Positions 17,103 to 25,743 of a stretch of 64,000 nucleotides of DNA are shown here, in pieces (position 1 is the first letter of the stretch; each line of letters opens with the position of its first letter). Under the pieces are notes generated by a model. That model saw only the letters and a program-made list of their open reading frames with translations, had not been told where the DNA came from and searched no databases. A program made the position numbers and the translations under genes. This DNA is from a virus, in the IMG/VR virus record IMGVR_UViG_3300008012_000022, positions 1 through 64,000 of that record; one strand, given 5' to 3'.

Positions 17103-17130
17103 ATTATACTACAACTTTGGCGCTTGTCAA
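17103..17130 (-). promoter_or_regulatory. Consensus sigma70 promoter of the NAD operon, leaderless
   Basis: On the minus strand TTGACA (17130-17125), a 16-base spacer containing GCGCCAAA, then TATAAT (17108-17103), both perfect. Only five bases separate the -10 from the prs ATG at 17097, so the predicted start site is the start codon itself. It lies just after the terminator at 17135-17164, giving the NAD operon its own strong early-type promoter. Confidence 0.85.
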
Positions 17131-17134
17131 TAAA

Positions 17135-17164
17135 AAAGGTGAGCGACTTTCGCCGCTCACCTTT
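17135..17164 (-). terminator. Strong intrinsic terminator
   Basis: An 11-base stem AAAGGTGAGCG/CGCTCACCTTT with an 8-base loop that contains TTTCGC on the plus strand. On the minus strand the stem is followed by a T run (TTTTTTATTG). It ends transcription of the preceding operon and of the structured region 17165-17463, directly before the prs promoter. Confidence 0.88.
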
Positions 17165-17463
17165 AGGCAAGATAGCCTCCACCTTTGCGAACATCCACAA
17201 AGGAAAACTAGATACTTTTTATTGGTGGTGTCGGCGTGTATCCCGAAAGACACTGGCCTCATCAGTTTAGCGACTTAGAAGATCAACCTTACCCCGTTGG
17301 AACGTGCACTCTCTTAATAAGGGATTAATCTCTACTCCTTCCAACCGTTGCACAGTTGTATTGAATGAGCTATAGCGTATTTGATTGTCGGCGTATCGCT
17401 TTCACGAACCTAACCTACATTATGACTCTTGTACTCTTATTATGCTGTTAGTATCTAAATTAA
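17165..17463 (-). ncRNA. Candidate structured non-coding RNA (about 300 nt)
   Basis: No reading frame of note lies here. On the minus strand several helices can form: CCTTTG/CAAAGG around 17174-17202; GTTGGAA with TTCCAAC enclosing about 17296-17345; GGC-GTGT with ACAC-GCC near 17232-17256; and AGCG with CGCT near 17373-17400. The motif GATACGCCGACA recurs in slightly altered form (GATACACGCCGACA). It is followed at once by a strong terminator, as expected for an RNA gene or a long 3' regulatory RNA. No known RNA family is matched. Strand is chosen from the terminator; helices are by eye. Confidence 0.5.
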
Positions 17464-17898
17464 TTACTTCTTGACGTATTTCACGCCATCGAAGATTAAA
17501 CTTTTTAGTGTGCGGTGATCTACTTGACGCAAGCGATTATCATAGTCACCCTTTCCACGTTCAATGTCAAGATCAACCACTTGTGATCGACCCATGCCTG
17601 TCTCACGTGTTATCATATAGCCACGAAGTTTTCGCAAGCTACCGTTCTGTTTTTCAAACTCTACAGTGAATACATTGTCACCAACCTCTCCAAATTTGTC
17701 AGCTAGCTGAGTCTTTGTCAGCTTTTCTGTTGATGAAAATTCATCTGCCGAATCTAATGACCTCACTAACGAGGCACCACTGATTGTAATATCATCGATA
17801 CCACGATTAAGATCATTCACATGAATTTGTGTATCTGCTCCATTGGTTTCAGTAACTTCAAGATACTGAACCATCCTTACAATATTTCCTTTTTTCAT
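17464..17898 (-). CDS. Small phage protein, SH3/WYL-like beta barrel
   Basis: 144 residues from the ATG at 17898, which overlaps the upstream stop; a longer frame upstream runs through another gene and is rejected. The C-terminal half, FTVEFEKQNGSLRKLRGY, GRSQVVDL, then DNRLRQVDHRTLKSLI and KYVKK, follows the strand order of small phage proteins that end in a ring of strands with a V-D-x-R-T motif. Those are thought to bind nucleic acid or nucleotides. The start MKKGNIVRMVQYLEV is well coupled. Function is not established. Confidence 0.65.
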   Translation of the reverse strand: MKKGNIVRMVQYLEVTETNGADTQIHVNDLNRGIDDITISGASLVRSLDSADEFSSTEKLTKTQLADKFGEVGDNVFTVEFEKQNGSLRKLRGYMITRETGMGRSQVVDLDIERGKGDYDNRLRQVDHRTLKSLIFDGVKYVKK

Positions 17899-18104
17899 TT
17901 GTTTGCTATTACTACGAATATACCAATTACGGCAATAAAAATAAAAGCGAGAGTCGTTGGAATCCATAAGGGGGCAGTCACCCACCACCATGACCAATCA
18001 ATCACATCTGTTAGTTTCAGATAAAGAAAGATTAAAAAAGTTCCAGTGCTTAATACACCACCACAACCAACATTTACAGTTCCATTTCCGCTATTATTTT
18101 CCAT
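17895..18104 (-). CDS. Small membrane protein, transmembrane Fragile-X-F type
   Basis: 69 residues. After a polar Asn/Gly-rich start (TVNVGCGGVLSTG) come two membrane spans, at about 20-38 and 47-68, joined by VIDWSWWWVTAPLWIP. The Trp-rich WSWWWV-APLWIP signature is that of small phage and bacterial proteins annotated as transmembrane Fragile-X-F. Their function is unknown. It overlaps both neighbours, by 11 and 4 bases. Confidence 0.7.
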   Translation of the reverse strand: MENNSGNGTVNVGCGGVLSTGTFLIFLYLKLTDVIDWSWWWVTAPLWIPTTLAFIFIAVIGIFVVIANK

Positions 18105-18846
18105 AGATAATTTTAGGTTTTTGTTCGCCTGTCTTTTCGAAATAGTTATCGTCGAATTTCAATTGTTCGTCCTCCCACTTAAAACTACAGTGGCCAAAAT
18201 GCTTCTGTTGGTATTCAACTTTACGCTTACCAATCTCATCATTCAACCATGAATAATGATCGATCCATGCTATATCTTGTGGCACAGTAAGATTAGTTAA
18301 CTGTCGATAATCAACAAGTCCATTCGTTCCGATCCGATGATACGCCATATCATTATCCCATACAAAACGAGGACTAAAATCGCCATTATAATGAGTGGAA
18401 AAGATACGCGGAGGACAAAAAGGTTCCTCCATATAACTATCAGTATCGAAGATGTAATTCTTGAGACATAATTTATACCATGCAGCAGGATTATCCTGAA
18501 CGAACTGAACAATATTATTTATTTGTTCAGGGGTATAGATCTCGTCGCCATCTACCAACCAAATATAATCTACATTTGGTAATTGTTGAAGCGCCAAATT
18601 TCGCGCTTCGTGTTCCTGTATATATTCAGGACCGTCTACCAAACGAATTCGAAACTGATTATGACTATTTCTATAGCCACGAAGAATTTCCGTTGTGTTG
18701 TCCCGATAATCTTCTTGAGTAGAATACTCTGCGAAGGGAACCGAGACTGCGCTCACCTCAAAATCGGGACGCAGAAACGGCTCTAAAGATTTGTGCACAT
18801 AAGGCTCTACATTATATGCACAGAAAACTATTCCGAAAGTTGGCAT
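18094..18846 (-). CDS. Family 2 glycosyltransferase
   Basis: 250 residues. MPTFGIVFCAYNVEPYVHKS is the first strand of a GT-A fold, EARNLALQQ the helix before the donor site, and YIWLVDGDEIYTPEQ (about 93-107) gives the metal-binding DGDE. The end has HYSWLNDEIGKRKVEY, usual for GT2 acceptor regions. It likely moves a sugar from a nucleotide donor to a virion, DNA or host acceptor. The start forms TAATG with the upstream stop. Confidence 0.82.
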   Translation of the reverse strand: MPTFGIVFCAYNVEPYVHKSLEPFLRPDFEVSAVSVPFAEYSTQEDYRDNTTEILRGYRNSHNQFRIRLVDGPEYIQEHEARNLALQQLPNVDYIWLVDGDEIYTPEQINNIVQFVQDNPAAWYKLCLKNYIFDTDSYMEEPFCPPRIFSTHYNGDFSPRFVWDNDMAYHRIGTNGLVDYRQLTNLTVPQDIAWIDHYSWLNDEIGKRKVEYQQKHFGHCSFKWEDEQLKFDDNYFEKTGEQKPKIIYGK

Positions 18847-19151
18847 TAGAATGGAGCGTCACTACCGCTGTCACCACTGCTACTACCACCTGATGATCCT
18901 GACGACCGTTCATTGTCATCAGGCATCCCTGCATGAAGTCGGAAGTCTGGCGTTTTCTCGCCGCTTTCTTTCTTTGTGTTTTTCCAGACGACGAGGCGAA
19001 CTTTCTCACCGTTCTTCAGTTTATCTGCGATGTCATCACGGAGAGACTGATCTAAACGTGAGAGGTCAATCTCACCCGACTGCATACTGTCATTTTTTGC
19101 GGAGTTCCAAAGACCTCCAATACCAAAATCTGACCAATTAATTTTACTCAT
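18846..19151 (-). CDS. Small protein with SSB-like acidic C-terminal tip
   Basis: 101 residues. Residues about 48-77 (EKVRLVVWKNTKKE, TPDFRLHAGMP) resemble small phage proteins with a strand pair KxRLVVWKN and HPDFRI. The tail is a Ser/Gly linker ending GDSGSDAPF, close to the DDDIPF tip by which single-stranded DNA binding proteins recruit partners. It lies directly upstream of a glycosyltransferase and downstream of a clpA-like gene. It may bind DNA or hook onto replication proteins; the tail is seen, the role inferred. Confidence 0.6.
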   Translation of the reverse strand: MSKINWSDFGIGGLWNSAKNDSMQSGEIDLSRLDQSLRDDIADKLKNGEKVRLVVWKNTKKESGEKTPDFRLHAGMPDDNERSSGSSGGSSSGDSGSDAPF

Positions 19152-19193
19152 GCTTGTTACTTGTTAGTTATTACTAGTTACGTTACTTGTCGT

Positions 19194-21467
19194 TTATATT
19201 GTAGCCTCGATCTGAGATAAGTCAACTACTTTTTTCTGTTTTTTTAGTCCATCTATTGCGAGAGGAATCACAGATTGACGGAAGATTCTTGATATGTCTT
19301 CGTAACCCTTTGCCGTCCCAATATTTAAGTCTAAAGCAGAGGCAAGACCCTTTGTTTTTATGCCTTGTCTATCCAAATCTTCAATCAATTTCTCAAGTTT
19401 GCACGCAAGAAAAGTTTTTAAATGTTCGGTTGTAGGTTTTTCTAAAAAGACAAATTGGGCTAGTTCTACAATGTCATCTGAAACATTCGGCGCTTCATCT
19501 CCACCAGCAAATCCCACCTTACCGCTCTTGCAATTAGCGCCGAGAATAAAAGTTACATTGGTTAACGGAATGATTTCATTATCGATAGTTTCAAAGCGAC
19601 CTGTCTTAAACCCATCAAGTAGAATATCTGCTGCATCTTTATCCAACCTGTCAACGTCATCAATGATCACAACAGGGTTCTCATGGTATCCTAATTTTTT
19701 AGCGAAGGAACCTTTACCGCTATCCATGAAGTTACCTAAGAGTGATACTGGATTGAGCGCGAACCTTGTCGCATTCAATACCTCGCAACCACATGTTCTT
19801 AAACATTCGCCAGCAGATTTGAGGAAGTATGACTTACCAACCTTTTCATTACCGTATACCACAATAATATTTGGTTCACTACCCGCACTAATATTCACAG
19901 AATACAGTGCTGTATCAAACAAGTCTACGTTATCTTTATTGATAACCTTTCGACTCAAACGCTGCACGAACTCGTGTTGTAACTCTTTAGACAGAAGGTT
20001 AACAATATTTTCCTTAAGATAAAAATGAAGATGATCTAATGTAACAGGTGCCTTAGTATCCTTGATAGATAATCCCCACTCACGATAAAGGTGATGTAAT
20101 TTTTCTACGTCATCATTTAATTCACCCTCTTCGCTAGCGTCTTTCGCTTTTTCCATGAGTGTTAATTCAAACTCTCGAATATCATCAGGCACCACAAAAT
20201 AATCCATCTTCGCTCTAGCGCCACAAAAATCAATAACATCTACAAGCTTGTCAGGATATGCTTTGTGTGGCAATTCCTTATCGCAAAAAGAAATTACTTG
20301 TTCACAGAATTCGTCACCATATTTTACAGGATGTAATTGCTCATAATGATCTACTAGTTGAGGTAGAATTTCCTTCATCTGTGTTGATGTAGGAGGATAC
20401 ATACGGATCAACTGGAACCGTCGCTCAAGAGCAGGGTTCCCTTTAATCTTAGAGTCGTATTCAGAAGGTGTCGTAGCGCCGATGCATGAAATTTCTCCAC
20501 GCGCCAACGCGGGTTTGAGAATGTTTGATGCCTCAAGGTCATCACTCTTACCTCCTGTGCCTGCCCCAACTAGAGTATGAATCTCATCAAAGAAGAGAAT
20601 AACATTATGCTTACTCTTAACTTCTGCAATGAACTGAGTTAACTTAGCCTCGAATTGTCCGCGCCAAATAGATCCACTAAGCATATCTGCAAGGTGAACA
20701 TCATATACTACCTTGTCTTTCAACAGGTCTGGCGCACGACCCTCAACGATTTCTCTAGCTAACAATTCAATGCAAGAAGTTTTTCCTATACCAGCAATAC
20801 CCGTGACGATAGCGTTCTTCTTTTTCTCTCTACACAATGTTGTATAAAGTTTCTCAAGAGTATTATCGTAGTCAACCAGTCCATCGTATTCTCCATAAGC
20901 TGCAAGAGAGTTGAGGTTAGTTGCAAATTCCTCGATGATCGGGTTATATTCAAATGGATCTTGCTTATCTTCTTCTGCGTCTTCATTATCGATTAGAAGA
21001 TCAAGTGCGTCATAATTTTTGAAGAAAGAAAAGTTTTGAATTGGTTCGTCACGAATGAACGATACTAATATCTCTTGCCACCTTTCAGAAAAACTATCTT
21101 CCTCACCCCCTAATTCTTCATCAAGAAAAAGATAAATGTATGGTCTTTCATTGTCAACCAAATCAGTCATGGCTAACAGAAGAAACTCTAAATTATTTTT
21201 GTTTTCTGGTTGGCCGAACAGCTTCGAAAATTTCTCTGCTGTATCAAAGACTTTTCGAACCACTGTCTGTTGCTGAACAGACTGAGGTTTCTTCATGAGG
21301 AACAAAGCAGATGCCATTTGCAACTGCTTAATCTCCACACCCAATGAATCAAATAGAGTCTTGACCGAAAGTGATCCGTGGTTGATAATGGCCGCGAACA
21401 ATACGTCCACACAAACAAACTCTAAATTAATACTATCTGCGTATTCTTTTGCGTCTTTAAATGTCAT
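19194..21467 (-). CDS. clpA: ClpA/ClpB-like AAA+ ATPase
   Basis: 757 residues. A Clp N-domain-like region fills about 1-150. The first AAA+ module has Walker A GIAGIGKTS (223-231), Walker B VILFFDEIH (289-297) and Arg finger ERR (348-350). The second has Walker A GNEKVGKS (539-546) and Walker B VVIIDDVDR (599-607). This is the ClpA layout: a hexameric unfoldase that feeds substrates to ClpP or remodels complexes. I do not see a clear ClpP-docking loop and no clpP gene is in the window, so it may use host ClpP or act alone. It overlaps the polymerase gene by 4 bases. Confidence 0.85.
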   Translation of the reverse strand: MTFKDAKEYADSINLEFVCVDVLFAAIINHGSLSVKTLFDSLGVEIKQLQMASALFLMKKPQSVQQQTVVRKVFDTAEKFSKLFGQPENKNNLEFLLLAMTDLVDNERPYIYLFLDEELGGEEDSFSERWQEILVSFIRDEPIQNFSFFKNYDALDLLIDNEDAEEDKQDPFEYNPIIEEFATNLNSLAAYGEYDGLVDYDNTLEKLYTTLCREKKKNAIVTGIAGIGKTSCIELLAREIVEGRAPDLLKDKVVYDVHLADMLSGSIWRGQFEAKLTQFIAEVKSKHNVILFFDEIHTLVGAGTGGKSDDLEASNILKPALARGEISCIGATTPSEYDSKIKGNPALERRFQLIRMYPPTSTQMKEILPQLVDHYEQLHPVKYGDEFCEQVISFCDKELPHKAYPDKLVDVIDFCGARAKMDYFVVPDDIREFELTLMEKAKDASEEGELNDDVEKLHHLYREWGLSIKDTKAPVTLDHLHFYLKENIVNLLSKELQHEFVQRLSRKVINKDNVDLFDTALYSVNISAGSEPNIIVVYGNEKVGKSYFLKSAGECLRTCGCEVLNATRFALNPVSLLGNFMDSGKGSFAKKLGYHENPVVIIDDVDRLDKDAADILLDGFKTGRFETIDNEIIPLTNVTFILGANCKSGKVGFAGGDEAPNVSDDIVELAQFVFLEKPTTEHLKTFLACKLEKLIEDLDRQGIKTKGLASALDLNIGTAKGYEDISRIFRQSVIPLAIDGLKKQKKVVDLSQIEATI

Positions 21468-23986
21468 TTTAAATCTCTAACTTTAAGATAAACCCGTTCT
21501 CCCATAATGTCAATCGAATTTACCCACTCATCGTTACCACGCACGATAACGATGTCAGATTTAGACATTCCGCCAGACTCTTCCTCCCAATCGGAGAATT
21601 TCTGAGCACGCGGCGAATCACAGAACATCATTGTTTTTTGTGTCTCTTCATCAGAGATTGTAAAACGGATGTAGCGATTTCCTTTAACACTTTTCTTGAT
21701 AAAAAAGTCATCAACGTGCCCTATCACGCGCCAACTATTTGATCCACCCACTGCTGAGATAGGATCAAGTTGGCCATCGAAACATTCACGAAGTTTATAT
21801 GTATAAGCATACCCTAATAATTTCTTTTCAAACCACCAGATAGCAAGCTTCTCAAATTTTTTGTTAGCCTCATAAAGCTCTTTATATTTGGTATAGTCAC
21901 GCTTGAAAACATTTTCAAATCGTTTGTCTGCCATAATTTGCTTAGTGACATCGCCCTTACCGATACGATGACGAGTTTTAGCAATTACATCTAACAGTTT
22001 GTAATTAAACTCTTTGCCGAACGCTTCAAAGTTCATTTTCTCCCTGTCTGTTAGAATGTTAAAGGTCTGAGCTTCCAATGCAGTTAACAAACGAAAGTCT
22101 GAACCGAGTGCTCCAGCATAAATCAAACTAGATAACACACCAATATTAATACCACATTGTTTCGCGCTACGAAACACATCAAATTTGTTATCGCGCTTAG
22201 TCTTAACGAAGTCTCCTAATGCGTCTTGAGTTGAAGTAGAAATACCCTTGATAGATTTTAAACCGTAACGGATATTACCGTCTTCAATTGTGAAGTCCAT
22301 CTCTGATTTATCAAGCTGTGGTGGTAATAAATTAATACCAAAGTCATGTAACTCACGAGTCACTTCTGCCACTACCTCAAGAGGTTCCTGCTCATGCTCC
22401 GCTATCTCTAATATAGAACAGAAGAATTCAGATGTATGCTTATACTTAAGCCACACAGTCTTAGCAGCAAGAGATGCATAGCAGATACTATGCGACAAAT
22501 TAAACTGGTAGGCTGCACTGTTCTCAACAACGTTCCAAAAATAGTTGGGAACCTCATGGTGAATACCTGCTGCGTCTGCCGCATCAAAGATTTTACCTTG
22601 CCATTTAGGAATTTCATCTACCTTTTTCTTACCGATAGCGCGACGAAGATTTTCCGCATCATCAAGTGACATACCAAACACCTCGTGACAACTGCGCATC
22701 ACTTGTTCCTGATACAACATTACATTTTTTGTTGTAGCAAGAATGTCATCCAAAGCATCATTCATACCTAACTTCTCAGGAGTCACCTTTTGCTTCTTGT
22801 AATCACTTACAAATTGTAGTGCCGCTGGTCTAGCTAAAGCAACCACGTCAGATAACTCAAAAAGATTGAGAGGTTTAATGGCCTGTGCAACTTCACAGTT
22901 GGTATGCGCCGAAATTTGAAATAGTCCAGCGGGATGTTTATAATCTTGCAACTGTTGATAGATGAATGGGTCTTCGGGATCAATGTCATCGAAATCAACT
23001 CCAATCTTCTCACATGCTAAGTAAGCTATTGACAATGTGCGTAGACCGAGAATGTCGAACTTAACCATAAGGTCAGCGACATCATCCATATCATAACCAC
23101 TAACTAAGCTACCATCTTTGGTAAGCTGTAACGGCATGACCTTACGAATATCTTGTGAACAGATGGCAATACCTGATGGGTGAACACCATTGTTCTTATG
23201 TAAATTTTCAATCACTAATGCGTGATCAAAGATTTTTCGATTTTCGTCTACCCATTCTTTGAACTTATCAGATTCCTCATAGGCACGCTCTAAAGATAAC
23301 ACTTTACCATGTTCCTTCGGCACCATATCAGAAATACGGTTAGCCTCTTCCTCGTCTACCTCCCCAAAATATTTCGCCGCTTCTCTAATACATAGCTTCG
23401 AAGAGAATGTATTGTATGTAAGAATTTTTGATGTGCGACCTTTATGTTTTTCCTCAATGTAATCAATAACGAGTGGACGATGAGAATGGGCGATATCAGT
23501 ATCCACATCAGGAGCAAGAGCACCAACAAGAAACGTTTTTCCATGTTTGTCTGTTATTTTCTTCGCCCGTGACGGAGACACAAATCTCTCAAAATACAGT
23601 CCGTATTTAATCGGGTCAATATTTGTAACCCTTAATAGATACAGCACTAATGATCCAGCGGCGGAACCTCTACCATCTCCGATGGGCACCTTATTTTTCC
23701 GCGCAAAATTTATTACATCCCAATTCAATAAGATATAGTCAGTGAAACCCAACTCTTCAAAAATTTGAAGCTCAGTTTTAACCCTGTCGTAGTATTCTTG
23801 TTTGTTGGGTAAGTTTTCAATACCACGTTCCTTCGCACCCTCTAGTGCAAGCCCACGCATTACATCAAAACTTGATGCGCTATTGTCTAACCCCAACTTG
23901 TCTAAAACTTTAGCTTCAACCTCGATTTTAGGAAGTTCTAGACCTGCTGGTTCACAATCGTCATATGGTTTAAAATCTTCAAACAT
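21464..23986 (-). CDS. dnaE: DNA polymerase III alpha, catalytic core without PHP domain
   Basis: 840 residues. It begins at the palm/thumb region: IGDGRGSAAGSLV (102-114), catalytic PDVDTD with Asp160 and Asp162, and the third aspartate in VKFDILGLRTL (Asp311). Finger and HhH regions follow, and a C-terminal OB fold is visible in WRVIGHVDDFFIKKS. The N-terminal PHP domain of the family is absent and encoded separately at 28356-29039. This is the replicative polymerase of the phage. The start forms TAATG with the upstream small gene and there is no room for a PHP domain. Confidence 0.92.
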   Translation of the reverse strand: MFEDFKPYDDCEPAGLELPKIEVEAKVLDKLGLDNSASSFDVMRGLALEGAKERGIENLPNKQEYYDRVKTELQIFEELGFTDYILLNWDVINFARKNKVPIGDGRGSAAGSLVLYLLRVTNIDPIKYGLYFERFVSPSRAKKITDKHGKTFLVGALAPDVDTDIAHSHRPLVIDYIEEKHKGRTSKILTYNTFSSKLCIREAAKYFGEVDEEEANRISDMVPKEHGKVLSLERAYEESDKFKEWVDENRKIFDHALVIENLHKNNGVHPSGIAICSQDIRKVMPLQLTKDGSLVSGYDMDDVADLMVKFDILGLRTLSIAYLACEKIGVDFDDIDPEDPFIYQQLQDYKHPAGLFQISAHTNCEVAQAIKPLNLFELSDVVALARPAALQFVSDYKKQKVTPEKLGMNDALDDILATTKNVMLYQEQVMRSCHEVFGMSLDDAENLRRAIGKKKVDEIPKWQGKIFDAADAAGIHHEVPNYFWNVVENSAAYQFNLSHSICYASLAAKTVWLKYKHTSEFFCSILEIAEHEQEPLEVVAEVTRELHDFGINLLPPQLDKSEMDFTIEDGNIRYGLKSIKGISTSTQDALGDFVKTKRDNKFDVFRSAKQCGINIGVLSSLIYAGALGSDFRLLTALEAQTFNILTDREKMNFEAFGKEFNYKLLDVIAKTRHRIGKGDVTKQIMADKRFENVFKRDYTKYKELYEANKKFEKLAIWWFEKKLLGYAYTYKLRECFDGQLDPISAVGGSNSWRVIGHVDDFFIKKSVKGNRYIRFTISDEETQKTMMFCDSPRAQKFSDWEEESGGMSKSDIVIVRGNDEWVNSIDIMGERVYLKVRDLK

Positions 23987-24144
23987 TACCCTCTTCCGTT
24001 GTCGATGTTTTGTGGAATTGTTACGTCATGAATCCAACCTGATACCTTATCGCCCCACTTCCAACATGTAAACCAATGAACGATTTCGGAAAGTGGGTGA
24101 GCTATCAAGTTGTGAACGGTCCAGTTTTTATATAATTTATTCAT
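23986..24144 (-). CDS. Small conserved phage protein (52 aa)
   Basis: 52 residues, start ATGA-coupled to the gene before and stop TAATG-coupled to dnaE. MNKLYKNWTVHNLIAHPLSE then WKWGDKVSGWIHDVTIP matches a small phage family with the pattern W-x-VHN-x-x-xHP ... GD ... HD-x-T-x-P. The conserved His and Asp residues suggest metal or nucleotide binding, but no function is known to me. Confidence 0.75.
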   Translation of the reverse strand: MNKLYKNWTVHNLIAHPLSEIVHWFTCWKWGDKVSGWIHDVTIPQNIDNGRG

Positions 24145-24419
24145 TTTAATTTTTCTTTTGTTACAATAGTTTCATCGGTAACGGACACTTGCCAACCGTG
24201 TAACTCAGCAAGAAAGCATAAGGTTTTAAATTGATCTTTACTATATTGAAAGGGAACATAACTTGTTCTCACCAAATGGCAACAACACAAACGAGTTTTA
24301 TTGGTTTCGTCATTAACGACCCACCATTCTCTTACTGGACCAGATGATTGTTTGCCTACATTTCCATTAATAGCATACTCAACACTAGCCTTACGAACCT
24401 TTTTAAATTTTAATATCAT
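24141..24419 (-). CDS. Hypothetical protein
   Basis: 92 residues. It starts MILKFKKVRKASVEYAING and carries a CCC cluster in LCCCHLVRTSYVPFQYSKD. The first ATG overlaps the stop of the frame-shifted HNH gene as ATGA, and its own stop overlaps the next ATG. Strand-rich with a final ELHGWQVSVTDETI. Not recognised; a place in the nucleotide-metabolism operon is all that can be said. Confidence 0.6.
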   Translation of the reverse strand: MILKFKKVRKASVEYAINGNVGKQSSGPVREWWVVNDETNKTRLCCCHLVRTSYVPFQYSKDQFKTLCFLAELHGWQVSVTDETIVTKEKLK

Positions 24420-24713
24420 TTCTGATTTTCTATATTATAACGCATTTGGCCTGATAGCCTGACGTATCGTTGAAACATAGGTTGAAACATTCTCCAACCA
24501 CGATCAGGGTCATCGTCTAAACAATCAATAGTGCAATTGTGACGGTGCACAGAGCGACACACCATTGTTAAGACGTGTTTCTAAAAAAGGATAAAGGGAT
24601 CGTGGTTTAATATGGTGAGCGTGCAAGCGCCAAATTGGAAACTTGCCTCCGCATACCACACAATGCCCACCATCTCTTAGGCGAACTAGTCTACTCCATC
24701 TCGTTACGTCCAT
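24416..24713 (-). pseudogene. HNH endonuclease gene with a frame disruption
   Basis: The first frame (24713 to 24525) reads CVVCGGKFPIWRLHAHHIKP and RLNNGV, the start of an HNH nuclease, then stops. The +1 frame continues VCRSVHRHNCTIDCLDDDP and RGWRMFQPMFQRYVRLSGQM before a TGA at 24416 that overlaps the next ATG (ATGA). The total length is one base more than a multiple of three. Either the gene is inactivated, a +1 shift occurs in translation, or there is a sequencing error near 24565-24575. Both halves look protein-like. Confidence 0.7.
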
Positions 24714-25204
24714 TGTTGTGTTTCTATAAGCGCCCGAAGGTTGCGTTTAAGATCGTCCATACTTCCGTTGTTGTCAACCCAAAAGTCTGCCATCCATGGT
24801 TCAATATCCATAGACTCATTAGATTCTTTTGGTAATACATCTGAACGATCAATCCATATAGCTGCATCGAATAGGTTCTGATTTTTCAAAGCATAGAATT
24901 CGCGCCGACTTCTGATGCCACTATAAATATCATGGCGCTTGAAAATCTCGCGGCCTAATCTAGCTGGATCATACCTGTTATAATCACAGATCAAATCAAA
25001 CCATTCGTCACGGTGATTATATCTATCCTCGAAACATTCTTCTTTGGAGGTATAACCATATTTATCTTTGAGTGCACTATAGATAAACAAATCATTTGCA
25101 ATGGCGCTACTACCCTGAGTAGTCAGAATAGGATAGTCAATACATAGAAAATCTGCCGAAGTATCTTTACCATGCCGAGCATAGCCCATGATGATTAGTT
25201 TCAT
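24704..25204 (-). CDS. Deoxynucleoside monophosphate kinase-like P-loop protein
   Basis: 166 residues. MKLIIMGYARHGKDTSADFL has a P-loop variant (GYARHGKDT), and IYSGIRSRREFYALKN (about 93-108) is the arginine-rich lid region of phage dNMP kinases, with AAIWIDRSDV as the following strand. Such enzymes phosphorylate dNMPs for DNA synthesis, in line with the neighbours. It overlaps the HNH gene by 10 bases and the DUF4406 gene by 4. Substrate range is unknown. Confidence 0.75.
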   Translation of the reverse strand: MKLIIMGYARHGKDTSADFLCIDYPILTTQGSSAIANDLFIYSALKDKYGYTSKEECFEDRYNHRDEWFDLICDYNRYDPARLGREIFKRHDIYSGIRSRREFYALKNQNLFDAAIWIDRSDVLPKESNESMDIEPWMADFWVDNNGSMDDLKRNLRALIETQQWT

Positions 25205-25743
25205 GATTTTTCAACAATCTTACGTAAATCAGATTTTTTTGCAAGTGGTCGTGTGTTTCGAAAAACATCAAGAGTAGTTTGCATCGACTGTTTCAAGTTT
25301 TTGACTTGATCATCTATATTTTGGATAACCAACTGTTCAACTACAATTAACTGTCCAACTGGTGCACTCAATAGTTCATCCATACTATCAACAAATTTGT
25401 AAATTGGAATACCGCGCCATTGAGCAAGCATCACCTCTGCCTTTGCCCCTGTTGAATGTTCCCATCCATTAAGTAACGCTAGCGCATCAACAGTTTGAAT
25501 GACTTCTACATCGCGACGAATACAATCATCCGTAAATTCCCGAAGCTCCTGCTCATTCATGTGATCAAGATCATCACCACCTGTAGGATCATAGCTAATC
25601 GCCCTATCCATATCTGCTGGTGATATTACAATCCAATCTTTTTCCAACCTCGATTTAGCATAATCAAACGCAGGAAAATTATGTTTAGGATAACCAGTCA
25701 TAGGACCAGCTACATAGATCTTTTTCTTTTTATTACCAATCAT
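25201..25743 (-). CDS. DUF4406 nucleoside deoxyribosyltransferase-like protein
   Basis: 180 residues from the ATG at 25743. KKIYVAGPMTGYPKHNFPAF (about 6-25) is the hallmark of DUF4406, followed by CIRRDVEVIQTVDALALLNG and STGAKAEVMLAQWRGIPIY, the Rossmann-like core of nucleoside 2-deoxyribosyltransferases. The C-terminal 55 residues add a coiled coil. It may recycle or sense nucleosides. It lies between a dNMP-kinase-like gene and other nucleotide enzymes in one operon. Confidence 0.82.
   Translation of the reverse strand: MIGNKKKKIYVAGPMTGYPKHNFPAFDYAKSRLEKDWIVISPADMDRAISYDPTGGDDLDHMNEQELREFTDDCIRRDVEVIQTVDALALLNGWEHSTGAKAEVMLAQWRGIPIYKFVDSMDELLSAPVGQLIVVEQLVIQNIDDQVKNLKQSMQTTLDVFRNTRPLAKKSDLRKIVEKS

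Noticed and set aside
17230-17275. CUGAUGAG on the minus strand, like a hammerhead ribozyme core
   Set aside because: The GAAA that must follow stem II is missing (GAC is present), and no cleavage-site stem can be drawn.
19360-20022. Long plus-strand frame opposite the clpA-like gene
   Set aside because: It is the complement of conserved AAA+ coding sequence, with Ser-rich low-complexity translation and no start signal.
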